5,659 nt of DNA, taken from NCBI GenBank assembly GCA_900553845.1, contig USEW01000120.1:1-5659 (forward strand), read 5' to 3'. Under the pieces are notes generated by a model. That model saw nothing but the letters and a program-made list of their open reading frames with translations, made no database searches and was not told the origin of the DNA. Shown here in pieces: positions 1 to 5,659 of the stretch. The first letter of the stretch is position 1, and every line of letters starts with the position of its first letter. Made by a program: the position numbers and the translations under genes. Source of the DNA: an uncultured bacterium. GTDB taxonomy: Bacteria > Cyanobacteriota > Vampirovibrionia > Gastranaerophilales > Gastranaerophilaceae.

Positions 1-103
1 TTAAATTATATTTTGTTTATATAAAAACTGTAAAAATATAACTTGCTAGTTAAATAGAAAAATTTACATAAGTTAATAAAAAGTTTTTTTCTAAAAAAGA
101 ATG

Positions 104-123
104 TATACTATTTATATATATAG
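104..123 (+). promoter_or_regulatory. Putative promoter -10 and (TA)5 element of the Maf/DUF115 gene
   Basis: TATACT at 104-109 matches the sigma-70 -10 consensus at 5 of 6 positions and has TG directly before it (102-103). Transcription would begin near 116, giving a leader of about 20 nt before the ATG at 136. No good -35 box is seen 16-18 nt upstream, where the sequence is AAGTTTTTTT. Immediately downstream lies a palindromic (TA)5 run at 113-122 followed by G123. The same order (-10, 3 nt, (TA)5, G) occurs at the RHH operon promoter on the other strand, which is the main reason to take this site seriously. Confidence 0.45.
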
Positions 124-135
124 TTGGATAGAATA

Positions 136-2097
136 ATGGAAAATAATACACTTTTTGAAAAAAACTTAAACGCAATAAGAAAATATGATACAGAGCTTTA
201 TAACGAGCTTAAGTCAATGCCTTCAAATGATGGCACATTAAGCCTTGGTTATACTTTAAAAAATGAACCTGATTTATTGTTTAACGATTATCCGCTACAT
301 AATGTTGAAGGTGCTTTAGATGAAGCTGAAAATATAATAAAATCTTTAAATATAAACGAAAACGATCTTAATACATTTATTGTATTCGGGCTGGGATTTG
401 GATATTTACTGGATGAGTTACACACACAATATAGTGATTCTTCAATAATCGTTTATGAGCCAAATTTACAGATTATAAGAACAGTTATGGAAACAGTTGA
501 TTTTCACGATACATTAAATGCAAATAATGTGAGAATAACCTCAAATATTAATATGTTCCGAAGCCATATGCTTAGCCTGTGCTCATCGCAAAGCTGTTTA
601 AAAGTTGCTTATCTGGATTCATACAAAACGCTTTTCCCATCTCAGATGCTGGAATTTTTAAAACAGAGCGAGACAACATACAAAATCATAAAATTTAATC
701 TAAATTTTTTAGCTGATTCTTCTATGAAGTTTTTTTCACAGATTATTGAACATCTTGACAAAAAAATTCATCTGCCCCAATTTGCATTAATAAAAAATAA
801 ACTTAAGGACATACCTGCTATAATAGTTTCAGGCGGTCCTTCGTTGAGCAAAAATATAGATATTATAAAAAAATACCGTGATAAAGTCTGCATTTTTGCC
901 GTGGGAACTGCATACAAAGCTTTAAAACGCAATGGGATAAATCCGGATTTTGTCAATATAATAGAAGTAAACAACTGTTCCGAACAGATTGCCAATGAAG
1001 ATATCGAAAACATTAATTTTATAAGTGAAGCATATACACACAAAACGTTTTATGAGAAAAAGTTCAAACGGCATTTTATCACTTACTCCTCCGAAAACCC
1101 TTCTAATCTCTGGTTGCAACAGTTAATATCAGACACAAACGAAGATAAATATGAAACAAAAGGAACAGTCGCTTATAATGCGTTATTTTGTGCAAAAATG
1201 GCCGGATGTAACCCTATTATTCTTATAGGTCAGGATTTGGCTTATCCAGACGGCAAATTATATGCTGATAATTCTGTATATTCGGAGTTTAAGTGCATTT
1301 ATGATGAAAATACAAAAAAATATCGTGTCATAATAAATGACTATAATAAGCTTTTAAATGATATATATGGAAGTAAAGAAGAACAGGAAGATATAAAACA
1401 CGGATACATAAAGTATAAACTTGATGAATTAAATCGCCGTATTATAACTGTCAAAGGGCAGGAAGGTAAGGATTTGCCAAGCGATTTTGGTTTCGGGATA
1501 TTTATTGAATATTTTAATGATTTTGCTTTCCGATATGGCGGAAAAAATAATTTAAAACTTTATAACGCTTCCCAAGGCGGTGCGCAAATTGACGGATTCG
1601 AAAATATAAAACTTGAAGATCTGTTAAAAAACTACAATGAATCCTTCTGTGTTGAAGATATTCTAAAAAATATTGATTTAACCCCTGATATTGATGAAAT
1701 ACGGATTCATGAAAAAATAAAAAAAGAAATAGATATATTAAACCGTGTTAAAAGTGACTTATTAAACACTAAACCTGCATATATAAACTATAAAAAAGAA
1801 ATAAAACGCGCAAAGATTTTAACATTGGATGCTGCAAAGGATTTGAAAAAAGTTCTGTGTGTTGTGGATAATATTTATACGAACTTAAGCAGTAAAAATA
1901 AAATTGTACTTACTACTTGCATAAAAAATACTCATAAATTGAATGACCTTTTCAGGTTCTTAGAAAAACAAGAACTTGATTATAATTCTCAGAAAATGAT
2001 AATTAAAGTGCTGGACAAGCTTTATAAAGAGTCACTGGACAATATTGAAAAAGTAGTATCCAAACTTGAAAGTTTTCTGGATTTAAGCAAAGTATAA
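136..2097 (+). CDS. Maf-type (DUF115 / MptE-like) motility-associated glycosyltransferase
   Basis: A 653-aa protein of the MAF_flag10/DUF115 family. Characterised members (motility accessory factors of Campylobacter, Aeromonas, Clostridium and Geobacillus) attach nonulosonic acids to Ser/Thr of flagellin in the cytoplasm. Seen here: an N-terminal Rossmann-like segment with FGLGFGYL (about 83-90) and YEPN (107-110); the core domain with PAIIVSGGPSL (227-237), GINPDF (267-272), KGTVAYNAL (342-350) and GCNPIILIGQDLAYPDG (357-373); a family-like NASQGGAQIDG segment (477-487); and a mostly helical, lysine-rich C-terminus from about 500. There is no signal peptide or membrane segment. I chose ATG 136, which has a weak GGA seven bases upstream, over TTG 124, which has no Shine-Dalgarno; the TTG start would add four residues. 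No flagellin gene is in view, so the acceptor is unknown. A nearby CMP-nonulosonate synthetase gene fits the role. The family call is firm; donor and acceptor are inferred. Confidence 0.88.
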   Translation: MENNTLFEKNLNAIRKYDTELYNELKSMPSNDGTLSLGYTLKNEPDLLFNDYPLHNVEGALDEAENIIKSLNINENDLNTFIVFGLGFGYLLDELHTQYSDSSIIVYEPNLQIIRTVMETVDFHDTLNANNVRITSNINMFRSHMLSLCSSQSCLKVAYLDSYKTLFPSQMLEFLKQSETTYKIIKFNLNFLADSSMKFFSQIIEHLDKKIHLPQFALIKNKLKDIPAIIVSGGPSLSKNIDIIKKYRDKVCIFAVGTAYKALKRNGINPDFVNIIEVNNCSEQIANEDIENINFISEAYTHKTFYEKKFKRHFITYSSENPSNLWLQQLISDTNEDKYETKGTVAYNALFCAKMAGCNPIILIGQDLAYPDGKLYADNSVYSEFKCIYDENTKKYRVIINDYNKLLNDIYGSKEEQEDIKHGYIKYKLDELNRRIITVKGQEGKDLPSDFGFGIFIEYFNDFAFRYGGKNNLKLYNASQGGAQIDGFENIKLEDLLKNYNESFCVEDILKNIDLTPDIDEIRIHEKIKKEIDILNRVKSDLLNTKPAYINYKKEIKRAKILTLDAAKDLKKVLCVVDNIYTNLSSKNKIVLTTCIKNTHKLNDLFRFLEKQELDYNSQKMIIKVLDKLYKESLDNIEKVVSKLESFLDLSKV

Positions 2098-2139
2098 ATC
2101 TTGCATCAAACTGTTTTGCATTTTAACAACAAATTTAAA

Positions 2140-2176
2140 AAGCAGGCTGTGGAATTCTTCATTGCACAGCCTGCTT
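2140..2176 (-). terminator. Intrinsic terminator between convergent genes
   Basis: A perfect 12-bp inverted repeat: AAGCAGGCTGTG (2140-2151) and CACAGCCTGCTT (2165-2176), with a 13-nt loop. Its G/C content stands out against the surrounding DNA. Read leftward, the stem ends in a run of five U (2141-2137) followed by AAAUUU, so it fits best as the terminator of the pilin-like gene, whose stop codon lies ten bases away. Read rightward, the tail AUAAAUAAAUUU is a poorer U-tract, but the hairpin sits 42 nt after the Maf gene stop and may also slow or end that transcript. Confidence 0.85.
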
Positions 2177-2186
2177 ATAAATAAAT

Positions 2187-4043
2187 TTAGAACAATTTCA
2201 ATTTTGGTGAGCTTGTTGAGGGCGAGATTGGTTGTATCTTACAGCCAAATTGGTTATTACATTTGCTTTCTGGTATTGGAGTGTATTGTGTAACTGCTTC
2301 ATTGGCGGCATTTTTGCAGCCACAAAAATCAGAGAATTTTTCACCTGTATATTGCATGGCTTCGCAGAATGTAAGGGGTTTATTGTTCACTTTTTCTATT
2401 TTCTTGGTGCTTGGATTACGTGTTATTATATTGAATTTTAAAGGAGTATTTGGATCGTTTGCCAGCTTTCCTACAGGTATAATTTTTGAACCAAAGTGTT
2501 CAAATGCGAAAACATTTTCTCCTATCACACCTTCGCTTAATGGCGCATCAATTGTGGCATAGATAAAATGCGCAAGATAACTTTGGTTGTTGTTAGACGG
2601 TTCGCCATTAATAACGCCTTCACCTTGTTCTGATATATTAACAGCACTTAATGTTTCTTTTGCAAATTGAGTATTGTTAGTAAAAAAATTGTTCCATTTT
2701 GTGTAATACTCGTTAAATCTATTAAGTTTAGGAGTAATAGTTACTTTACCATAATAGTAATATTTTACATTGCTATATACGTTTTTCAATCTGGATACAT
2801 GTATCTGAGAAGTAGGTAATGGAGCAGAAACTGTTGCAGCGCTCTGGGCACTTTGTGCGCTTAATTCTCTTATTTTCCCAACATATGTTAGATAATCATT
2901 ACAAGTAGCACTAGCACTTAGAGTAGGTAATTTTAAACTGGTTGTTATTGGCAAGGCAGATAAACCGCTTGTAAATAATGTTCGTGAATCAGTCCACTGA
3001 CCGACTTCGTTCATCCATTTTACAAAAATAGAAGCGGTATTTAAGGTGTTTTTTAATTGACAAGTATTGTTACCTGACTTCACAGTACCATAAATATTAT
3101 CGTCCACGACTGACATGAGGCCGAGAGAAGCTAAAGTTTTGGTTGTATCAAATGATGACTCACCTTTTTTTTGACCATATATTGCTGAGGATTTATATTT
3201 TTGCAAAGAACAACTGTAATCACTCTGTCCAAATGTTATTGCAGGACAAATATCATCCTGATTTATATTTGCATGTAAATTATAATTTGCTTGCACTTTA
3301 TCACTCTCAAGGGTGATAAAATTCAGACGAATATTATTTGAAGTTATAATGGAGCTATCTAAGTCTGGTTTTTCATCTATATCATATGGTTGTCTGTCTT
3401 GATCAAGATTAGAGGAAGTTCTATTACAGGTATAAGGATATTCTCTTCCGGTGTTGCTTATTAATAGATTACTTATGGACAATGTTGGAGTGGCATTACA
3501 GTATACAGTCTCTGCATAGCCTGTATTTTCAATACATTTAACGAAATTACTAGTTAATAACGGGATAAAAGCTTCACTATATTCCCCATTAGAATTAACA
3601 CTGAATTGATAATCACGTGTGCAATCATATTCAACCCTGAAGTCCTCTTTATATAGTGGTTTTTCTGCAGCACTCTTATCGCAATCAATTTTTCCAACAG
3701 TATTTACATCTTTTGCAAACACCTCGCAATATTTTTTGCTGTCCATTTTTCTAAGTGCATCTTCAACTGACTTTATATTGTTTCCACCACCTGGATTTGG
3801 ATTAGATGGGTCACTTGGGTCTGTGCCAGACTGTTGTTCGTTTGCCGTTGTTATTATTTCTTTATTAAGCAGTACTACACCATTGTTGAGGTTTTTGTAC
3901 AGATTATATACATAAACCGGCACTTTAGCTTCAAGGTTATGCTGTATTACTTTTGTTGTGACAACATATAAAAAACATAGCAAAACCATCGCTATAATTA
4001 CTTCAATATACGTAAATGCCTGCTTTTTTATTTTTTCTTTCAT
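2187..4043 (-). CDS. Large cysteine-rich type IV pilin-like surface protein
   Basis: A 618-aa protein with a class III (prepilin-type) leader: KEKIKKQA/FTYIEV, where F10 is +1 and E14 is the conserved Glu +5, followed by a hydrophobic helix to about residue 28. The residue before the cleavage site is Ala, not the usual Gly. It is about four times the size of an ordinary pilin. A Pro/Asn/Gly linker (72-89) leads to a large Ser/Thr/Asn-rich region with ten spaced cysteines (106, 121, 141, 170, 182, 206, 266, 278, 328, 381), a Ser/Ala-Gln patch (about 395-407), a segment ending FGSKIIPVGK (about 517-526), and a C-terminal cluster (C560, C574, C576, C595, C601). The cysteines suggest disulfides outside the cell. 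ATG 4043 is preferred over TTG 4067 because GGAGGA lies seven bases before it and because the leader length is then normal. It probably acts as a surface or minor pilin-like adhesin on a T4P/T2S-type system not seen here; the large domain is unrecognised. Confidence 0.8.
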   Translation of the reverse strand: MKEKIKKQAFTYIEVIIAMVLLCFLYVVTTKVIQHNLEAKVPVYVYNLYKNLNNGVVLLNKEIITTANEQQSGTDPSDPSNPNPGGGNNIKSVEDALRKMDSKKYCEVFAKDVNTVGKIDCDKSAAEKPLYKEDFRVEYDCTRDYQFSVNSNGEYSEAFIPLLTSNFVKCIENTGYAETVYCNATPTLSISNLLISNTGREYPYTCNRTSSNLDQDRQPYDIDEKPDLDSSIITSNNIRLNFITLESDKVQANYNLHANINQDDICPAITFGQSDYSCSLQKYKSSAIYGQKKGESSFDTTKTLASLGLMSVVDDNIYGTVKSGNNTCQLKNTLNTASIFVKWMNEVGQWTDSRTLFTSGLSALPITTSLKLPTLSASATCNDYLTYVGKIRELSAQSAQSAATVSAPLPTSQIHVSRLKNVYSNVKYYYYGKVTITPKLNRFNEYYTKWNNFFTNNTQFAKETLSAVNISEQGEGVINGEPSNNNQSYLAHFIYATIDAPLSEGVIGENVFAFEHFGSKIIPVGKLANDPNTPLKFNIITRNPSTKKIEKVNNKPLTFCEAMQYTGEKFSDFCGCKNAANEAVTQYTPIPESKCNNQFGCKIQPISPSTSSPKLKLF

Positions 4044-4050
4044 ATTGTTA

Positions 4051-4056
4051 TCCTCC
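4051..4056 (-). promoter_or_regulatory. Ribosome binding site of the pilin-like gene
   Basis: GGAGGA on the minus strand, seven bases before ATG 4043. It decides the start: the in-frame TTG at 4067 lies upstream of this site and has no comparable Shine-Dalgarno of its own. Confidence 0.8.
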
Positions 4057-4091
4057 GCACAACGCAATACTATAATTTACATAACTGTTTC

Positions 4092-4781
4092 TTAATTTTT
4101 GAAATATTTTTGAGCTGCTTCAAAATCAGCCTCGGTGTCAATATCTAAAAATGTTGGATCATTATAGATCTTTGGGTTTTCGCCAATAAAGTCTTTGACT
4201 TTAAGCATTACATCTGTTTTAACAATATATATTGAGCCTGTTTCAACAAATCGTTTATAATGAAGTCCTGTATCCTGCCGGCGCGGGCGGTTTCGATAAT
4301 CATAAAGACACTCAAGTTTCTTACTTTTATCAGGATTCATTCTCCAGGTCGCGTGAGTTGTACCACTTTCAACTGCTGCAAACACAGAATCGCAATTGTC
4401 ATCTTCATAAAACAAGTCAAATGCTTCATCAATATGTTTTTCTGTTCTTAATGGACATGTGGCTTGAAGAAGCACAACCGCATCTGGAACGTAGTTTTCC
4501 TTTTCTTTAAGCTGATTTAAAACATCAAGCATAACCGGAGCGGTTTTTGTCTCATCTTTTGCAAGTTCCAAGGGTCTGTCAATAACTTCGGCTTTATAGT
4601 TTATGCATATATCTTTAATTTCTTTGTCTTCAGTCGAAACACACGTTCTTGTAATATATTTTGACTTTAATGATGCATTTATTGTGTGGGCAACAAGAGG
4701 TATACCGCCTAATATTTTTATATTCTTTCTTTTTATACCCTTTGAACCTCCACGGGCCGGAATTATTGATAATATTTCCAT
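4092..4781 (-). CDS. neuA: CMP-nonulosonic acid synthetase (acylneuraminate cytidylyltransferase family)
   Basis: A 229-aa cytoplasmic enzyme of normal length for NeuA/PseF/LegF proteins, which couple CTP to a nonulosonic acid (sialic, pseudaminic or legionaminic type) to give the CMP-sugar donor and pyrophosphate. Seen: the nucleotide-binding motif IPARGGSKGIKRKN (7-20), LLQATCPLR (104-112), RRQD (167-170), ETGSIYIV (180-187, where many relatives have ENG) and DIDTEADF (213-220), whose D213 and D215 match the metal-binding Asp pair of the family. ATG 4781 shares its A with the TGA of the RHH gene (TGATG), and GAAAGAG lies about ten bases upstream, so the two are probably translationally coupled. 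The pilin-like gene follows 48 nt downstream. Which sugar is activated cannot be told from sequence alone, and no synthase genes (NeuB/C type) are in the window, so the symbol denotes the family rather than a proven substrate. Confidence 0.9.
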   Translation of the reverse strand: MEILSIIPARGGSKGIKRKNIKILGGIPLVAHTINASLKSKYITRTCVSTEDKEIKDICINYKAEVIDRPLELAKDETKTAPVMLDVLNQLKEKENYVPDAVVLLQATCPLRTEKHIDEAFDLFYEDDNCDSVFAAVESGTTHATWRMNPDKSKKLECLYDYRNRPRRQDTGLHYKRFVETGSIYIVKTDVMLKVKDFIGENPKIYNDPTFLDIDTEADFEAAQKYFKN

Positions 4782-4972
4782 CAGCTTAAAACTCTTTCAA
4801 GTTCCTGTGCCTCAAGTATAGCTTTTTCATTTAAAGAGCTTATTGAGCTTTTTCGAATATACCCCCGCAATGCTTCACGAATAAGTTCACTGCGTGTTCT
4901 GCCTTCAGATATTGCCACTTTATCTATTTTACCTAAAAAATCCTTGGGCATCGATACCAATACTCTCGCCAT
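4781..4972 (-). CDS. Ribbon-helix-helix (CopG/MetJ-Arc type) DNA-binding protein
   Basis: A 63-aa protein with the full RHH pattern. ARVLVSMPK (2-10) forms the DNA-contacting beta strand with the usual strand-end Met-Pro, then helix A (about 10-23), the turn EGRTR (23-27) and helix B SELIREALRGYIRK (28-41). A charged C-terminal helix ends LEAQELERVLS. Such proteins dimerise and bind short palindromic or repeated operators; many are antitoxins or autorepressors. No toxin gene (RelE, MazF or PIN type) is next to it. Instead its stop overlaps the start of the cytidylyltransferase gene by one base, pointing to a regulator of that operon. ATG 4972 has a strong GGAGG four bases upstream. The RHH call is firm; the regulatory target is inferred. 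Confidence 0.87.
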   Translation of the reverse strand: MARVLVSMPKDFLGKIDKVAISEGRTRSELIREALRGYIRKSSISSLNEKAILEAQELERVLS

Positions 4973-4975
4973 ATT

Positions 4976-4981
4976 TCCTCC
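4976..4981 (-). promoter_or_regulatory. Ribosome binding site of the RHH gene
   Basis: GGAGGA on the minus strand within GTTGGAGGAAAT directly before ATG 4972. Spacing is short: three bases from GGAGGA and four from GGAGG. The leader of the Maf gene carries the related GTTGGA at 123-128. Confidence 0.7.
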
Positions 4982-4988
4982 AACTTTG

Positions 4989-5030
4989 CTATATATATAT
5001 TTATTATATCATTTTTTTAGATTTTTGCAA
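4989..5030 (-). promoter_or_regulatory. Promoter of the RHH / cytidylyltransferase operon with (TA)5 candidate operator
   Basis: On the minus strand: -35 TTGCAA (5030-5025), a 16-nt spacer, and a perfect -10 TATAAT (5008-5003) preceded by TGA (5011-5009), making an extended -10. A-rich DNA lies upstream of the -35. Transcription would begin near 4996, about 23 nt before ATG 4972. A (TA)5 palindrome (4999-4990) followed by G begins three bases after the -10 and covers the expected start point. A repressor bound there would block initiation, so it is a reasonable operator candidate for the RHH protein. The promoter is well supported; the operator is inference. Confidence 0.7.
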
Positions 5031-5188
5031 TACAGTTTTTATATTAAAAAAACAAATATAGGCTGAAATCAATTCTAGTATAAATATATTTTAGTCAAAT
5101 TTTATACTTAAAACCATCTTGAAATAAATTCTTTTTTGCTTACAGAAACTTTTAAAACTTTAGGCAACATTGCATCTTTATATAATTA

Positions 5189-5261
5189 TGGGCTTGGAGG
5201 GATTCGAACCCTCGACCAATTGATTAAGAGTCAACTGCGCTACCAACTGCGCCACGCACCC
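5189..5261 (-). tRNA. tRNA-Lys (anticodon CUU) with a mismatched acceptor stem
   Basis: A 73-nt cloverleaf. The D stem GCGC/GCGC, the anticodon stem GUUGA/UCAAU with loop CUCUUAA (anticodon CUU, window 5226-5228, reading AAG), the variable loop UGGUC, and the T arm GAGGG-UUCGAAU-CCCUC are intact. Discriminator A73 suits lysine, and no CCA is encoded. The acceptor stem is odd: GGGUGCG faces CAAGCCC. This gives G-C pairs at 1-72, 2-71, 3-70 and 7-66, a U-G wobble at 4-69, and mismatches at 5-68 (G-A) and 6-67 (C-A). A typical tRNA-Lys with this 5' strand ends CGCACCC. It may be functional with a weak stem, a decaying copy, or an assembly error. The isotype call is secure. Confidence 0.88.
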
Positions 5262-5276
5262 ATGTATGACATTAAA

Positions 5277-5329
5277 ATATTATCACAAACATTTTTTATT
5301 TCAAATACATAACAAATTTTTTTTTGTTT
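5277..5329 (-). promoter_or_regulatory. Promoter of tRNA-Lys with UP-like A-tract
   Basis: On the minus strand: -35 TTGAAA (5304-5299), a 16-nt spacer, and -10 TAATAT (5282-5277) preceded by TGA (5285-5283). The expected start near 5270 gives a 5' leader of about nine bases before the tRNA. A nine-A tract flanked by AAAC and TTTGTT (about 5329-5311) falls at roughly -41 to -60, where UP elements of strong stable-RNA promoters lie. Confidence 0.55.
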
Positions 5330-5345
5330 ATACGTTTAGCTTAAT

Positions 5346-5659
5346 ATGAAACTTATTACAGGTTACAGTATTAATAAAAATTTCTCAGCTTTTCAAGGAT
5401 TACGCAGTAAGCAAGATTTATTTAATAACATGCCTGCAGAATACCTTATTCCGCAAAAATCAATCGAAAAAATTTCAGAAATTAGACCTGTAATGCTTGC
5501 GGGAACAAAATGCAGAAACTCTATTCCTTTGAGAAAATTTTGGGATTTTTTTGAAATCGATAAAAAGACATTCTTAAAAGGTTTTTCCACTAACAAAGAT
5601 GGTTTTGCAAACAGTTTTCTAAAAACAAAATCCTGTATACCAATTTCTACATCATATAT
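5346..5659 (+). CDS. Unrecognised protein, N-terminal part (runs off the window)
   Basis: An open frame from ATG 5346 with no stop through the window end: 104 complete codons. It begins MKLITGYSINKNFSAFQGLRS and continues with many Lys, Phe, Ser and Asn residues. I see no signal peptide, membrane helix or known motif in this part. An in-frame TAG at 5337-5339 makes this ATG the first possible ATG start. There is no Shine-Dalgarno before it (CGTTTAGCTTAAT), so the true start could be an internal Met (residue 29 or 50) or translation may be leaderless. A weak -10-like TATACG lies at 5329-5334. It is transcribed divergently from the tRNA. Open length and codon use like the neighbouring genes support a real gene; I do not recognise its function. 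Confidence 0.6.
   Translation, partial: MKLITGYSINKNFSAFQGLRSKQDLFNNMPAEYLIPQKSIEKISEIRPVMLAGTKCRNSIPLRKFWDFFEIDKKTFLKGFSTNKDGFANSFLKTKSCIPISTSY

Noticed and set aside
84..98. T-tract/A-tract inverted repeat (TTTTTTT CT AAAAAA) as a terminator of an upstream gene
   Set aside because: The stem would be only A-U pairs with a two-base loop, too weak for an intrinsic terminator; it is better seen as AT-rich promoter DNA.
768..1119. Minus-strand open frames opposite the Maf gene core
   Set aside because: They overlap the conserved GGPSL-containing domain in antisense; their hydrophobic look follows from the base composition of the sense strand.
2100..2120. Repeated TGCA (TTGCATCAAACTGTTTTGCA) after the Maf gene
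   Set aside because: The repeat arms are short and common by chance; the strong hairpin just downstream explains termination.
2905..2916. AGCACTAGCACT tandem repeat in the pilin-like gene
   Set aside because: Two 6-nt copies within coding sequence for a Ser/Ala-rich stretch; too short to call a repeat element.
3619..3915. Plus-strand open frame (98 aa) inside the pilin-like gene
   Set aside because: Antisense shadow of a well-supported gene; it has no convincing ribosome binding site or recognisable motif. The same holds for the plus-strand frames at 2232-2562.
4232..4510. Plus-strand open frames within the cytidylyltransferase gene
   Set aside because: They lie wholly opposite a gene with intact catalytic motifs and show no family features of their own.
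4781..4972. RHH gene as the antitoxin of a toxin-antitoxin pair
   Set aside because: No toxin-like gene is adjacent: the downstream partner is a sugar cytidylyltransferase and the upstream 200 nt are non-coding apart from the promoter.
5393..5596. Minus-strand 67-aa open frame near the right edge
   Set aside because: It is opposite the longer plus-strand frame that stays open to the window end and has no recognisable motif; the plus frame is the better candidate, though both are unproven.

Overview
The window is AT-rich (intergenic DNA close to pure A/T). It carries a Maf-type (DUF115) glycosyltransferase, a CMP-nonulosonate synthetase, a very large type IV pilin-like surface protein, a small ribbon-helix-helix regulator, a tRNA-Lys and the start of an unrecognised gene. 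The pilin leader reads KKQA/FTYIEV, with Ala rather than Gly before the cleavage site. From memory, this kind of leader and the C-terminal 'IIPVG' segment resemble the many pilin-like proteins of gut Melainabacteria (Gastranaerophilales). I infer that lineage at modest confidence; no taxonomic marker gene is present.

Layout: 1-135 is an AT-rich promoter region. The Maf/DUF115 gene runs rightward at 136-2097. A perfect 12-bp hairpin at 2140-2176 separates it from a convergent leftward block. Read in its own direction, that block is: a promoter near 5003-5030, the RHH gene (4972-4781), the cytidylyltransferase gene (4781-4092, start overlapping the RHH stop by one base), then after 48 nt the 618-aa pilin-like gene (4043-2187). 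Further right, on the minus strand, is tRNA-Lys(CUU) at 5261-5189 with its own promoter. A rightward gene begins at 5346 and runs off the window.

How the genes may work together: the cytidylyltransferase would make a CMP-activated nonulosonic acid (sialic, legionaminic or pseudaminic type). The Maf-like enzyme is of the family that puts such sugars on Ser/Thr of flagellins. The pilin-like protein, encoded in the same block, is a plausible alternative acceptor. The most interesting non-coding signal is that the putative promoters of the Maf gene and of the RHH operon look alike. Each has a -10 box, 3 nt, then an uninterrupted (TA)5 and a G, preceded by a TCTAAAAAA block, and each has a similar element further upstream. 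This suggests the two units are co-regulated, possibly by the RHH protein. The link between genes, regulator and acceptor is inference.
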